DNA from: Herbaspirillum rubrisubalbicans
GTDB taxonomy: Bacteria; Pseudomonadota; Gammaproteobacteria; Burkholderiales; Burkholderiaceae_D
DNA length: 64,000 bases
Direction of reading: 5' to 3'
NCBI RefSeq assembly: GCF_003719195.1
Contig: NZ_CP024996.1
Location: 4,030,001 to 4,094,000 of the forward strand
A program made the position numbers and the translations under genes. The first letter of the stretch is position 1. Each line of letters starts with the position of its first letter. Shown in pieces: positions 1 through 7,296 of this stretch. The notes under the pieces were generated by a model. That model searched no databases, was not told where the DNA came from, and saw only the letters and a list, made by a program, of their open reading frames with translations.

Positions 1-404
1 TCCAGGTAGGGCGAGACCGAATCCCAGCCCATGTAGGGGCTGACCGTGACGACATCAGCGTCATAGCGCTCGAAGGCTTCGCGCGCGTATTGTTCGGCGG
101 TGGCGCCGATGTCGCCGCGTTTGGCATCCAACACCAGGGGGATATCCGGGTACTGGCTGCGCAGGTAGGCGCAGATGCGCTCCAGTTGCTCTTCCGCGCC
201 CAGCGCGGCGAAATAGGCGATCTGCGGCTTGAAGGCACAGGCGGCGTCGGCGGTGGCATCGATGATGGCGCGGCAGAATTCGAAGATGGCGTCGGGCTTG
301 CCTTGCAGCTCGGCGGGGAATTTCTTGAGGTCGGGGTCCAAGCCCACGCACAGCAGGGAATTGCGCGAGGTCCAGGCGGCGTTGAGTTTCTCGATGAATG
401 TCAC
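1..404 (-). CDS. pyrF: Orotidine 5'-phosphate decarboxylase, 5' part (runs off left edge)
   Basis: The minus strand reads from a GTG at 404 into the window edge without a stop, giving about 134 residues of PyrF. It decarboxylates OMP to UMP, the last step of de novo pyrimidine synthesis, in the cytoplasm. The N-terminal CVGLDPD motif and the catalytic loop [16 protein letters not shown] are visible; Lys and the Asp residues of DAKRGD are the catalytic residues of the family, and this spacing is that of the longer (about 270-residue) bacterial PyrF type. The C-terminal half lies outside the window. It is divergent from lemA. The start is chosen because the reading frame has no upstream ATG and begins just before the FIEKL segment typical of this type. 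Confidence 0.93.
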   Translation of the reverse strand, partial: MTFIEKLNAAWTSRNSLLCVGLDPDLKKFPAELQGKPDAIFEFCRAIIDATADAACAFKPQIAYFAALGAEEQLERICAYLRSQYPDIPLVLDAKRGDIGATAEQYAREAFERYDADVVTVSPYMGWDSVSPYL

Positions 405-427
405 GGTGATGCCTTTAACTGAAAGAT

Positions 428-442
428 GCGCTATTGTAGCGC
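428..442 (-). promoter_or_regulatory. Candidate pyrF -10 region inside a small palindrome
   Basis: On the minus strand a TACAAT hexamer (433-438) lies about 30 bp before the pyrF GTG, within the perfect inverted repeat GCGCTA-TTG-TAGCGC. The -35 region at consensus spacing is weak. The palindrome may only be fortuitous or could be an operator. Confidence 0.35.
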
Positions 443-569
443 GCCGGCCTGCCCCAACCTCGATTTTTGACTGATGTTCAGCGGTTTTCCCGGAACATCG
501 GGCACTTCACGAGGCTTTTATGGTCACACGCGCTCCCTTTGCTTCACTTTTGCTACGAGGAAAGACAAC

Positions 570-1163
570 ATGAAAAAACTCTTCGCCTGGCTGGCCATTG
601 CCATCACCGCCCTCACCCTCTCCGGCTGCGGCTACAACGAATTCCAGGCCAAGGATGAAGCCACCAAGGCCGCCTGGGGTGAAGTGGTCAACCAGTACCA
701 GCGCCGCGCCGACCTGATCCCCAACCTGGTCAACACCGTCAAGGGCTACGCCTCGCATGAGAAGGACACGCTGGAAGCCGTCACCCGCGCCCGCGCTGCG
801 GCCACCAGCTTCCAGATCACGCCCGAGGTCTTGAACGACCCCAAGGCTTTCGCCAAATTCCAGGAAGTGCAAGGCCAGTTGTCCTCGGCGCTGTCGCGCC
901 TGATGGCGGTTTCCGAGAATTACCCGCAACTGAAGGCCGACACCAGCTTCCGCGACCTGCAGTCGCAACTGGAAGGCACCGAGAACCGCATCACCGTGGC
1001 CCGTCAGCGCTATATCGCCGCGGTGAAGGATTACAACATCCTGGCCCGCAGCTTCCCCACCAACATCACGGCCAAGCTGTTCAGCTATGAAGTCAAACCC
1101 TCCTTTACCGTGGAAAACGAAAAAGCCATCTCGACCGCCCCCACGGTCAACTTCGGCAAGTAA
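570..1163 (+). CDS. lemA: LemA family lipoprotein
   Basis: The 197-residue product begins with a lipoprotein signal peptide (hydrophobic stretch, then LSGC with Cys20 as the predicted lipidated residue) followed by the LemA domain: long helices with the family hallmark YQRRADLIPNLVNTVKGYA near residues 45-65 and RYNxxV-like AVKDYNILARSFP near residue 155. LemA proteins are membrane-anchored helical-bundle proteins of uncertain function. The ATG at 570 follows GAGGAAAGACAAC, a usable ribosome-binding site; an in-frame extension upstream lacks a signal-peptide context. The gene is 12-18 nt upstream of a TPM-domain gene, the usual lemA-ygcG arrangement, so the two are probably co-transcribed. 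Confidence 0.93.
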   Translation: MKKLFAWLAIAITALTLSGCGYNEFQAKDEATKAAWGEVVNQYQRRADLIPNLVNTVKGYASHEKDTLEAVTRARAAATSFQITPEVLNDPKAFAKFQEVQGQLSSALSRLMAVSENYPQLKADTSFRDLQSQLEGTENRITVARQRYIAAVKDYNILARSFPTNITAKLFSYEVKPSFTVENEKAISTAPTVNFGK

Positions 1164-1181
1164 GCGGGAGCCCGATTGGCC

Positions 1182-2036
1182 ATGCGCAAGCTGCTCCTGA
1201 CCTGCTGGCTACTGGCGTGCATCGCCTTGGTCGGCCCGGCCCGCGCCGATGACGGCCTGGTGGCAGTGCCACCGTTGTCGGCCCACGTGATCGACCAGAT
1301 CCACCTGCTGCAGCCGCAGCAGCGTCAGGCGCTCGAAGGCGTGCTGGCCGAGATCGAACAGCGCACCGGCAGCCAGATCGCCGTGCTGCTGATGGCCTCC
1401 ACCGCCCCGGAAGCCATCGAGCAATACAGCATCCGCGTGGCCGAGGCCTGGAAGCTGGGGCGCAAGGGTGTCGACGATGGCGTGATCCTGATCGTCGCCA
1501 AGGACAACCCCAAGTCGCTGCGCCGCCTGCGCATCGAAGCCGGACGCGGGGTGCAGGGCAGCCTCACGGACGCGCAATCCAAGCGCATCCTGGAAGACGT
1601 GATCGCCCCGCACTTCCGCCAGAACGATTTCTATGGCGGCCTGGCCGCGGGCGTGACCGCCATCACCACCCTGCTGGAACAGGAACAGTTGCCCCCGGCC
1701 AAGCGCCAGGCCGGCGCCGCCCATGCCGATAATAGCGGTGGCTGGATCACGCTGATGGTGATCGTACTGTTCCTGGTGGTGTTCTTTGCCATGCTGCTCA
1801 AGTCGCGCCGCACTGCCCGCAACAACCTGGCCAGCAATGACTGGGGACGGGGCAGCAGCACCACGGCCGGCGTCATCATCGGCAGCCTGGTCGATGAAGC
1901 CTTGCGTCAGGCCAGCTCCGGACGCGGCTGGCCGCGCTCGGGAGGCGGCGGTGGCTTCGGCGGCGGTTCCTCCGGGGGCGGCTTCTCTGGGGGCGGTGGC
2001 ACTTTTGATGGCGGCGGCGCCTCGGGAGACTGGTGA
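1182..2036 (+). CDS. TPM-domain (YgcG family) membrane protein with Gly-rich tail
   Basis: The 284-residue protein has a signal peptide ending at ARA-DD, a TPM domain over roughly residues 30-165 (IDQIHLLQPQQRQALEGVLAE and GVDDGVILIVAKD are typical), a transmembrane helix at about 188-206, and a C-terminal tail from about residue 250 made of Gly/Ser/Phe repeats. TPM proteins (Psb32/MOLO-1 fold) are anchored with the domain outside the cytoplasm; some have phosphatase activity, but the bacterial role is not settled. A TTG at 1176 has better spacing from GGGAG (1166-1170) and would add two residues. It follows lemA and ends one base before the next TPM gene. Confidence 0.88.
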   Translation: MRKLLLTCWLLACIALVGPARADDGLVAVPPLSAHVIDQIHLLQPQQRQALEGVLAEIEQRTGSQIAVLLMASTAPEAIEQYSIRVAEAWKLGRKGVDDGVILIVAKDNPKSLRRLRIEAGRGVQGSLTDAQSKRILEDVIAPHFRQNDFYGGLAAGVTAITTLLEQEQLPPAKRQAGAAHADNSGGWITLMVIVLFLVVFFAMLLKSRRTARNNLASNDWGRGSSTTAGVIIGSLVDEALRQASSGRGWPRSGGGGGFGGGSSGGGFSGGGGTFDGGGASGDW

Positions 2037-2037
2037 C

Positions 2038-2571
2038 ATGGCGCACAACAACACATCCCCTTCCCTGCTGGCACGTCTGCTGCGTCACCTGCGGATGAGC
2101 CGGGCAGCGGCCCGCCGGGCCTTCCCCTCGACCACGCTCAAGGCCATCCAGGCCAGTATCGGCGCGGGTGAACAGACCCACCGCGCGCAAGTGCGGGTGA
2201 TCGTCGAAGCCGCGCTGTCGCTGGGTGCGGTGCGACGCGGCGAAACGGCGCGGCAACGCGCGCATGAACTGTTCGCCCGCTATCGCATCTGGGATACCGA
2301 AGAAAACTGCGGCGTGCTGGTCTACATCAACCTGGCCGACCGCAAGGTGGAGATCATCGCCGACCGCGGCATCAGCGCCCGGGTCGCGCGCGAGCAATGG
2401 CAGCAGCTGTGCCATACCATGACGGCCGGTTACGCCCAGGGTCACTACGAGCGCAGCACCCTGCAAGCCCTGGCGGACTTGCACGACATTCTCAGGACCG
2501 TCCTGCCGCGTGGGAACGATACCGACGGCAAGGTGACTAACGAACTCTCCGACAAACCACTGCTGCTCTAG
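2038..2571 (+). CDS. Second TPM-domain protein, cytoplasmic-looking
   Basis: This 177-residue product starts at an ATG one base after the preceding TGA, implying translational coupling. Residues about 40-165 form a second, divergent TPM domain (RAHELFARYRIWDTEENCGVLVYI, then IIADRGISARV). It lacks a signal peptide and a hydrophobic segment, unlike its upstream paralogue, so it may sit in the cytoplasm or at the membrane face. The paired long and short TPM genes after lemA recur in beta-proteobacteria. Function unknown. Confidence 0.85.
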   Translation: MAHNNTSPSLLARLLRHLRMSRAAARRAFPSTTLKAIQASIGAGEQTHRAQVRVIVEAALSLGAVRRGETARQRAHELFARYRIWDTEENCGVLVYINLADRKVEIIADRGISARVAREQWQQLCHTMTAGYAQGHYERSTLQALADLHDILRTVLPRGNDTDGKVTNELSDKPLLL

Positions 2572-2609
2572 CGCCACACCAAGAAAGGCCGCAGGCAGCC
2601 CCTTCTCAC

Positions 2610-2885
2610 ATGCGCGTCCTGAGCAACCTGCTGTCGCTATTCATGATCGTGATGGTCGTCTGGTTCGGGCTGGCCGTCATTGCCACCATCATTGATGCCA
2701 TCACCGGCAATCTCCAGCCCGAACCCTTTCTCGGCGAGAGTGACGCCGGCAGTGGTGGCACCGGCCCCCTCTCTGACAACCACGGCAGCGCCGGCTGTGA
2801 CAGCCACGGCGGTGGCGACTGCGGTGGGGGTGGTGACGGTGGAGGAGGCGGTGACGGTGGAGGCGGCGGCGGGGGCGGCGATTAA
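2610..2885 (+). CDS. Small membrane protein with Gly/Asp-rich tail
   Basis: The 91-residue open frame has one clear transmembrane segment (residues about 7-28), a short linker, and a C-terminal 35-40 residues made almost only of Gly and Asp with two Cys and two His. It lies 38 nt after the second TPM gene on the same strand and its tail resembles the Gly-rich tail of the first TPM protein, which suggests it belongs to the same operon. No strong ribosome-binding site is seen before the ATG. I do not recognise a family. Confidence 0.6.
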   Translation: MRVLSNLLSLFMIVMVVWFGLAVIATIIDAITGNLQPEPFLGESDAGSGGTGPLSDNHGSAGCDSHGGGDCGGGGDGGGGGDGGGGGGGGD

Positions 2886-2902
2886 GTCCCCTGCCTTAGC
2901 GA

Positions 2903-4342
2903 TCAACCATTCTCGTACACCCACTGCAACAAGGCATCCTGCGCCTGCTGCCCATTGGGTGCAGCCGCGTGATTGATCAGGAACACCACCACGTAGGTCT
3001 TGCCCGAAGCCGCCTGTACATAACCCGCAATCGAACGCACATCATTGAGCGTACCGGTCTTGATATGCGCCTGACCGGCCACGCTTTGCGTCTTCAGACG
3101 CCGACGCATGGTGCCGTCATAGCCCACCAGCGGCAGCGAGGACACGAACTCCGGCATCAGCGGCGAGCGATACGCCTGCACCAGCAAACTGCCCAGCAAT
3201 AGCGGCGTGACCCGGTCGATGCGCGACAGACCCGCCCCATTCTCGATGACCAGGGCACTGGTATCGATGCCCTTGTCATTGAGCCAGGAGCGCACCGCGC
3301 GCACGGCATTGGTGGTGTCGCCAGGCTGCCCCGTCATCTCCGCGCCCAGCGTCAAGAGCACCTGGCGCGCCATCAAGTTGTTGCTGTACTTGTTGATGTC
3401 GCGAATGACTTCCGGCAGCGGCGGCGACTGCACTTCCACCATCAGCCGCGCCGTGGGCGTGACCAGTCCATTGAGCACGCGCCCGGAAAAACTGCCGCCC
3501 AGCTCGGCCCACATCTGCACGAAACTCGCGCCGACATACTGCAGGTTAGTCATGCGATAAGGATGCACATACCACACGCGCGGCCCGCAATCGGCGGCAT
3601 AGGTCCCGGCGAAATTGGCGGCATTGGCCTGGTTGTCCAACATCAGCTTGCCCTGCCAGTCACCGCACGGCTCCTGCGACAGGCGCGGCGGGGTGATGGT
3701 GACACCTGCCATGGGCGGGTCCATGCTGACATTGACCACGCCATTGGCCACATCCGGCTCGAAGCGGAAGGCCTGGGTGCGGTAATTCAACAGCAAGGCG
3801 TCGGGACCGGCGTTATAGGGCTTCTGCGGGTCGCCGTCGAATTGCGCGGGATCGTAGCTGGACTCGGCGAAATAGCTGCGGTCCAGTACCAGGTTGCCGC
3901 GGATGTCCTTGATCCCGCGCGCGCGCAACTGGCGCAGAAACAGCCAGAAGTTTTCCAACACCAGCTTGGGGTCGCCCCCGCCCTTGAGAATCAGGTCGCC
4001 ATTGAGCACGCCGTTGGCGAGCGTGCCGTCGATATAGGCCTGGGTCTTCCAGCGATAGGTCGGCCCCAGGATTTCCAGCGCGGCATCGGTGGTCACCAGC
4101 TTCATCACCGAGGCCGGATTGAACGGCTGACTCACATTGTTGGAAACCAGCACGCGCTTGCCACTGTCGGCCTCGACCACCAGCACACCAGCATTCTGTT
4201 GCGGGATATGGGCTACGCGCAGCGCCCCCACCACTGGTGGCGGCAGACTTTGCGCCGCACTGGCAGCACTGGTCAGCAACGCCAGGGCAAAGGTGATAAA
4301 GGTCGGGGAAGAAGGCGATGCCAGGCGGGGAAAGCGGAACAT
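2903..4342 (-). CDS. dacB: D-alanyl-D-alanine carboxypeptidase/endopeptidase (PBP4 type)
   Basis: This 479-residue protein is a class C penicillin-binding protein that trims or cleaves D-Ala cross-links of peptidoglycan in the periplasm. A signal peptide occupies the first 30 residues. The three active-site motifs are present: S78-V-M-K81, SNN near residue 318 (KYSNNLM) and KTG near 428 (AHIKTGTLND). The large insert between the first two motifs is typical for the PBP4 family. ATG 4342 is preferred over a TTG two codons upstream. It is convergent with the small Gly-tailed gene, with 17 nt between the stops. Confidence 0.95.
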   Translation of the reverse strand: MFRFPRLASPSSPTFITFALALLTSAASAAQSLPPPVVGALRVAHIPQQNAGVLVVEADSGKRVLVSNNVSQPFNPASVMKLVTTDAALEILGPTYRWKTQAYIDGTLANGVLNGDLILKGGGDPKLVLENFWLFLRQLRARGIKDIRGNLVLDRSYFAESSYDPAQFDGDPQKPYNAGPDALLLNYRTQAFRFEPDVANGVVNVSMDPPMAGVTITPPRLSQEPCGDWQGKLMLDNQANAANFAGTYAADCGPRVWYVHPYRMTNLQYVGASFVQMWAELGGSFSGRVLNGLVTPTARLMVEVQSPPLPEVIRDINKYSNNLMARQVLLTLGAEMTGQPGDTTNAVRAVRSWLNDKGIDTSALVIENGAGLSRIDRVTPLLLGSLLVQAYRSPLMPEFVSSLPLVGYDGTMRRRLKTQSVAGQAHIKTGTLNDVRSIAGYVQAASGKTYVVVFLINHAAAPNGQQAQDALLQWVYENG

Positions 4343-4368
4343 AATCAAGGCCAGGATGAAGACCAGGC

Positions 4369-4374
4369 ATTATA
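4369..4374 (-). promoter_or_regulatory. Perfect -10 hexamer upstream of dacB
   Basis: TATAAT is present on the minus strand 27 bp before the dacB ATG, preceded by CCCC and with no good -35 at 16-18 bp. If used, the 5' leader would be only about 20 nt. Confidence 0.4.
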
Positions 4375-4510
4375 GGGGATAGCAAGTCGCCACCGGGCTC
4401 GCCGCGCAGAAGGCAGGCAGCCAGACATCGGGGCGTCACGTTGCCGTGCGACAATAACGATTTGTTAGCTCCCAGTGAGCGATGATGCGCTGGACTGCTT
4501 CCTTTTGTTG

Positions 4511-4608
4511 TCAAAGCTCATATGTCAGAGTTCACATATCAGAGTTCACATATCAGAGTTCACATATCAGAGTTCACATATCAGAGCCCATATGTCAGAG
4601 CTCAGATA
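4511..4608. repeat. Tandem array: seven 14-bp units (TCAGAGTTCACATA)
   Basis: Seven consecutive 14-bp units can be read directly. They are TCAAAGCTCATATG, four identical copies of TCAGAGTTCACATA (4525-4580), TCAGAGCCCATATG and TCAGAGCTCAGATA, followed by a decayed eighth unit. The array is far more AT-rich than its surroundings and lies between dacB and the diguanylate cyclase gene. Unit 7 is almost identical to units found at 54513 and 18266. There are no spacers, so it is not CRISPR. Confidence 0.95.
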
Positions 4609-4784
4609 TCAAAGCTTGTGCAAGTTGTCCAGGATCAGGCTTGCACGCGGCCCGTCCGTGGAGTTACGCTGCATCACACACTATGATGAATTAACCCGCA
4701 AGTCATTGTCGCGTACCCGCAGCCCTTGCGCGCGGCGATCCCGGCGCCCCCCTTCTGCGGATTTGACGAAAGAAAAAGATCACC

Positions 4785-5990
4785 ATGTCATCCCGTTCCA
4801 AGCCTGATTTCGGTGCGCTGCGGCCATCGCGGTCGGCCCATTGGCGCCTGCTGCGCGAATTGCTCGACCCCATTAGCCTCTACCGCCGCCGACCGGCACG
4901 GCCCGACGATCCACCGCAGCAAGCGCTGATCGGCAAGGGCGTGCGCTTCGTGCAGCGCATCTTCCGCTTGCGGCTGATCGGCCTGGGGATCGGCTTTTTC
5001 TGCGTGGCCGCAGGCTTCCTGCAACAACCGGTCGCCTGGCCGCTGTGGCTGCTGCTGGCCGCGCACGGCTACCTGTGGCCGCACCTGGCGCGCTACTGGG
5101 CCCTCAAGAGTACCATCCCCTATCGCGCCGAACGCCGCAATCTCATCATCGATGCCGCCTTCGGCGGCTTCTGGATCGCCGCCCTGAACGGCAACCTGGT
5201 GCCCAGCACAGTGATCATCTCCATGCTATCGATGGACAATATCGCCGCCGGCGGCCTGCGCCTGTTCATGCGCGGCCTCTATGCCAGCCTGGCCACTGCC
5301 ATCCTGGCCTGGTGGCTGCTGGAGGCGCAGTTCCAGCCGCAATCGGACCTGGTCACCATCCTCGCCTGCCTGCCGATGATGGCGCTCTACCCGCTGGCTC
5401 TGGGCCAATCGACCTATGCGATGTCCAAGAAACTGGCCGAGCGCTCGCGCCAGTTCGAGATCGTCAGCCAGCTCGATGGACTCACTTTGCTATTCAACCG
5501 GCGCTACTGGGAAAACCTGCTCGCTGCCGAATTCGAGCGGCGCCGCCAGGAACGTGCCCCGACCCATCAAGCCTTCCTGCTGTTGCTGGACCTGGACCAC
5601 TTCAAGAGCATCAACGACACCCACGGCCACCTGATCGGCGACGAAGTGCTGCGCAATTTCTCGCGACTGCTGCGCGCCAACCTGCGCGAGGATGACTTGA
5701 TCGGACGCTATGGCGGCGAGGAATTCGTGGTGATCCTGCGCGACATCCAGCCCGGCGAAGCCCTGGCGCTGTCGCAACGGCTGGTGGAAGCTGCGCGCGC
5801 GGCCAATGATGAAAATAATTTATACGGTTGCACCGTCAGCGCCGGCCTGGTGCCCTTTTCCACCGACATGGAGGCGTACTTCGTCTGGCTGCAACGCGCC
5901 GATCACGCCATGTACTGCGCCAAGGAAAGCGGCCGCGACCGCCTGGTAGTGTGGAACGAGAGACTGGAACGCAAGGTGCGCGCGGCCTGA
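4785..5990 (+). CDS. Membrane diguanylate cyclase (MASE2-GGDEF)
   Basis: The 401-residue protein makes cyclic di-GMP from two GTP. Residues about 45-225 contain several hydrophobic segments in the pattern of the MASE2 sensor domain (as in E. coli DgcC/AdrA), and residues about 235-395 are a GGDEF domain. The active loop is GGEEF at 310-314, a functional variant. An RxxD inhibitory site (REDD, 301-304) lies five residues before it, so product feedback inhibition is expected. LDLDHFKSINDTHGH carries the metal-binding Asp. ATG 4785 follows a purine-rich GAAAGAAAAAG. No EAL partner is adjacent; likely outputs are exopolysaccharide or motility control. Confidence 0.93.
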   Translation: MSSRSKPDFGALRPSRSAHWRLLRELLDPISLYRRRPARPDDPPQQALIGKGVRFVQRIFRLRLIGLGIGFFCVAAGFLQQPVAWPLWLLLAAHGYLWPHLARYWALKSTIPYRAERRNLIIDAAFGGFWIAALNGNLVPSTVIISMLSMDNIAAGGLRLFMRGLYASLATAILAWWLLEAQFQPQSDLVTILACLPMMALYPLALGQSTYAMSKKLAERSRQFEIVSQLDGLTLLFNRRYWENLLAAEFERRRQERAPTHQAFLLLLDLDHFKSINDTHGHLIGDEVLRNFSRLLRANLREDDLIGRYGGEEFVVILRDIQPGEALALSQRLVEAARAANDENNLYGCTVSAGLVPFSTDMEAYFVWLQRADHAMYCAKESGRDRLVVWNERLERKVRAA

Positions 5991-6212
5991 AGATCAGCGG
6001 GTCGCGACCTCATCGGAAAGCTCGGGAACAGACGCCTCCACCAGAACGATGGACGCAAAAAAGGCCGATGTCTTCGGGGCCGCCACGAGACCACTGTGAA
6101 AACATCGACCTAGGGAAATCAAGGCGGGGCAATCGGCATGACGGACTGATAGGCAACTTCCCTGGAAAAATGCCTGCGCCGATGCCCCGGCCATTGCCGC
6201 TACGAGCGGCAA

Positions 6213-6232
6213 AGCGGGCCGTAGAAAGCCCG
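6213..6232 (-). terminator. Hairpin downstream of the small membrane protein gene
   Basis: GCGGGC and GCCCGC are separated by 8 nt and, on the minus strand, followed by TTTG. It lies directly at the 3' end of the small gene at 6233-6415, so it may be its weak intrinsic terminator; the U-tract is poor. Confidence 0.4.
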
Positions 6233-6415
6233 CTAAATTAGCACTGGCAGTGCCTCCAGTACTAAAAGGGCGAGCAGCGCGCCGAAGACCGCGCCCACTG
6301 CTCTCAAACTGGTACGAACCATCCGCGAGGCTACCGGCACCTCCCCGCATAGCAACAATCCCGCCAACGTCATAGGAATGAAGAACATCAGATTGTTCAT
6401 GATGAGGTTGGGCAT
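6233..6415 (-). CDS. Small two-helix membrane protein, unknown
   Basis: The 60-residue product consists of two hydrophobic segments (about residues 8-24 and 39-58) joined by a short basic loop with RMVRTSLR. AGGAG lies seven bases before the ATG, a good ribosome-binding site, and a hairpin follows the stop, which supports a real gene. It is transcribed away from the mgtA leader. I do not recognise a family; small membrane proteins near mgtA in other bacteria modulate Mg2+ transport, but nothing in the sequence proves such a link here. Confidence 0.5.
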   Translation of the reverse strand: MPNLIMNNLMFFIPMTLAGLLLCGEVPVASRMVRTSLRAVGAVFGALLALLVLEALPVLI

Positions 6416-6660
6416 GATGCATCTCCTGTCGAGTTTATTGGTCTTGCGCAGGGTGCTGCGCGCTCTCTTGTTGGGGCTTGCCTCGTTTCAAGTATAGGCC
6501 GTACACCATAGAAGACAAGGCTCGCCAGGCGGGAATCGGTGCTGCACAGCAGCGTCCAAGGCGCTTACCGACACCTTTCCGTTCTCCAGTACGAAGCAAA
6601 AAGCTTCAGATCGCGCTTGTTGCAGATGCACAAATTTTTAGCAACATGGGATGAATTGCC

Positions 6661-6690
6661 TTGACCCTGTTTTCTACCCGGGCGTAGAAT
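6661..6690 (+). promoter_or_regulatory. Promoter for the mgtA leader
   Basis: TTGACC (6661-6666) and TAGAAT (6685-6690) are separated by 18 bp, a good sigma-70 match. The predicted start near 6697 gives a leader of about 600 nt before mgtA, and the first tiny ORF begins about 25 nt downstream. Confidence 0.6.
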
Positions 6691-6721
6691 TCGCCCGTTT
6701 TCATTTTTTGGAGTCCCTCTC

Positions 6722-6769
6722 ATGGGCACTTGTTCGGGTGACAGTTGTTGCCGGTTCATTCCGGGTTAA
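6722..6769 (+). CDS. Leader ORF, 15-residue Cys-rich peptide
   Basis: ATG 6722 is preceded by GGAG at 6710-6713 (8-nt spacing) and opens a 15-codon frame, MGTCSGDSCCRFIPG, ending in TAA. Three of its 15 residues are Cys (C-x4-CC). It starts about 25 nt after a good promoter and lies about 530 nt before mgtA, the layout of a regulatory upstream ORF. It may sense amino acids, metal or Mg2+ through translation; this is inference. Confidence 0.5.
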   Translation: MGTCSGDSCCRFIPG

Positions 6770-7296
6770 GCCTTAGCAAGGATTTCAGCAGGACTTCTTC
6801 CTGTCGTCATCTTGCACCAGGCAGATGACGGCATCTCATGTCGGTAGCGCACGGCCACTTAGGTGGCTGGTTCCAGCGTTGCTGCCGATAGCGACATTCC
6901 CTCACAACGACAGATCGACGATCGACCGCCGCTGACACGGCCTCAGAACGCATCTTCCAGCGCGTCCGCCTTGCCTGCCCCGTGCAGCGCCGGGCCGCTT
7001 GCTGCTTGCCGACTGACGCCGCGCATCCCGCATGGCCACAGGCCCTGCGGTGGCATGTCCGCTTGCGCCATCAGGCGCCGATGACAGGGGCTCCGCTCAA
7101 CCAGGCGGAGGCTGCAATGCGACAGACATATCCATCATGAACCCGCGAAGACCGCGCGCGCCGAGGGCGCTCGCCCGTTCCTGTCGGTGCTGGCCACACC
7201 GCCAACCCTGATGCTGCAAGCCCCTCAAGCCGGCTTGCCAGCGCGATGCAAACCCTTCGTCCACGGGACGAAGACCAACAAGAAAAGAAGCACGCC
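6770..7296 (+). other. Long 5' leader of mgtA
   Basis: About 530 nt separate the Cys-rich leader ORF from the mgtA start. The stretch contains several GC-rich inverted repeats, including GGCTCCGC / GCGGAGGC (7089-7112), and a second short frame at 7137-7211 rich in Pro and Arg codons. I could not match it to the M-box or another known Mg2+ riboswitch. No independent gene is evident. Confidence 0.45.
7137..7211 (+). CDS. Possible second leader ORF, Pro/Arg-rich (24 codons)
   Basis: ATG 7137 opens a 24-residue frame that begins MNPRRPRAPRALARS and stops 85 nt before the mgtA ATG. The early run of Pro codons recalls the proline-codon-sensing mgtL ORF of Salmonella in position and composition, although the sequences are not related. 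There is no clear ribosome-binding site, so it may be chance. Confidence 0.25.
   Translation: MNPRRPRAPRALARSCRCWPHRQP

Larger units (their letters stand above)
4343..4784. other. Intergenic region, dacB to diguanylate cyclase
   Basis: This 440-bp stretch holds the dacB promoter region at its left end, then the array of 14-bp repeats (4511-4608), then about 160 bp leading to the GGDEF gene with no convincing ORF. TTAACCCGCAAGTCATTGT is the only AT-rich patch after the array. No terminator-like hairpin was found. Confidence 0.6.

Noticed and set aside
4511..4608. CRISPR array
   Set aside because: Units are 14 bp and directly adjacent with no unique spacers, and no cas genes are present.
5994..6422. 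142-codon minus-strand frame covering the small membrane protein
   Set aside because: Its ATG sits directly against the AGGAG that fits the 60-codon frame better, and the translation shows no hydrophobic or domain pattern.
6770..7296. M-box (ykoK) Mg2+ riboswitch before mgtA
   Set aside because: The leader does not show the M-box consensus segments I know; only generic GC-rich hairpins are visible.
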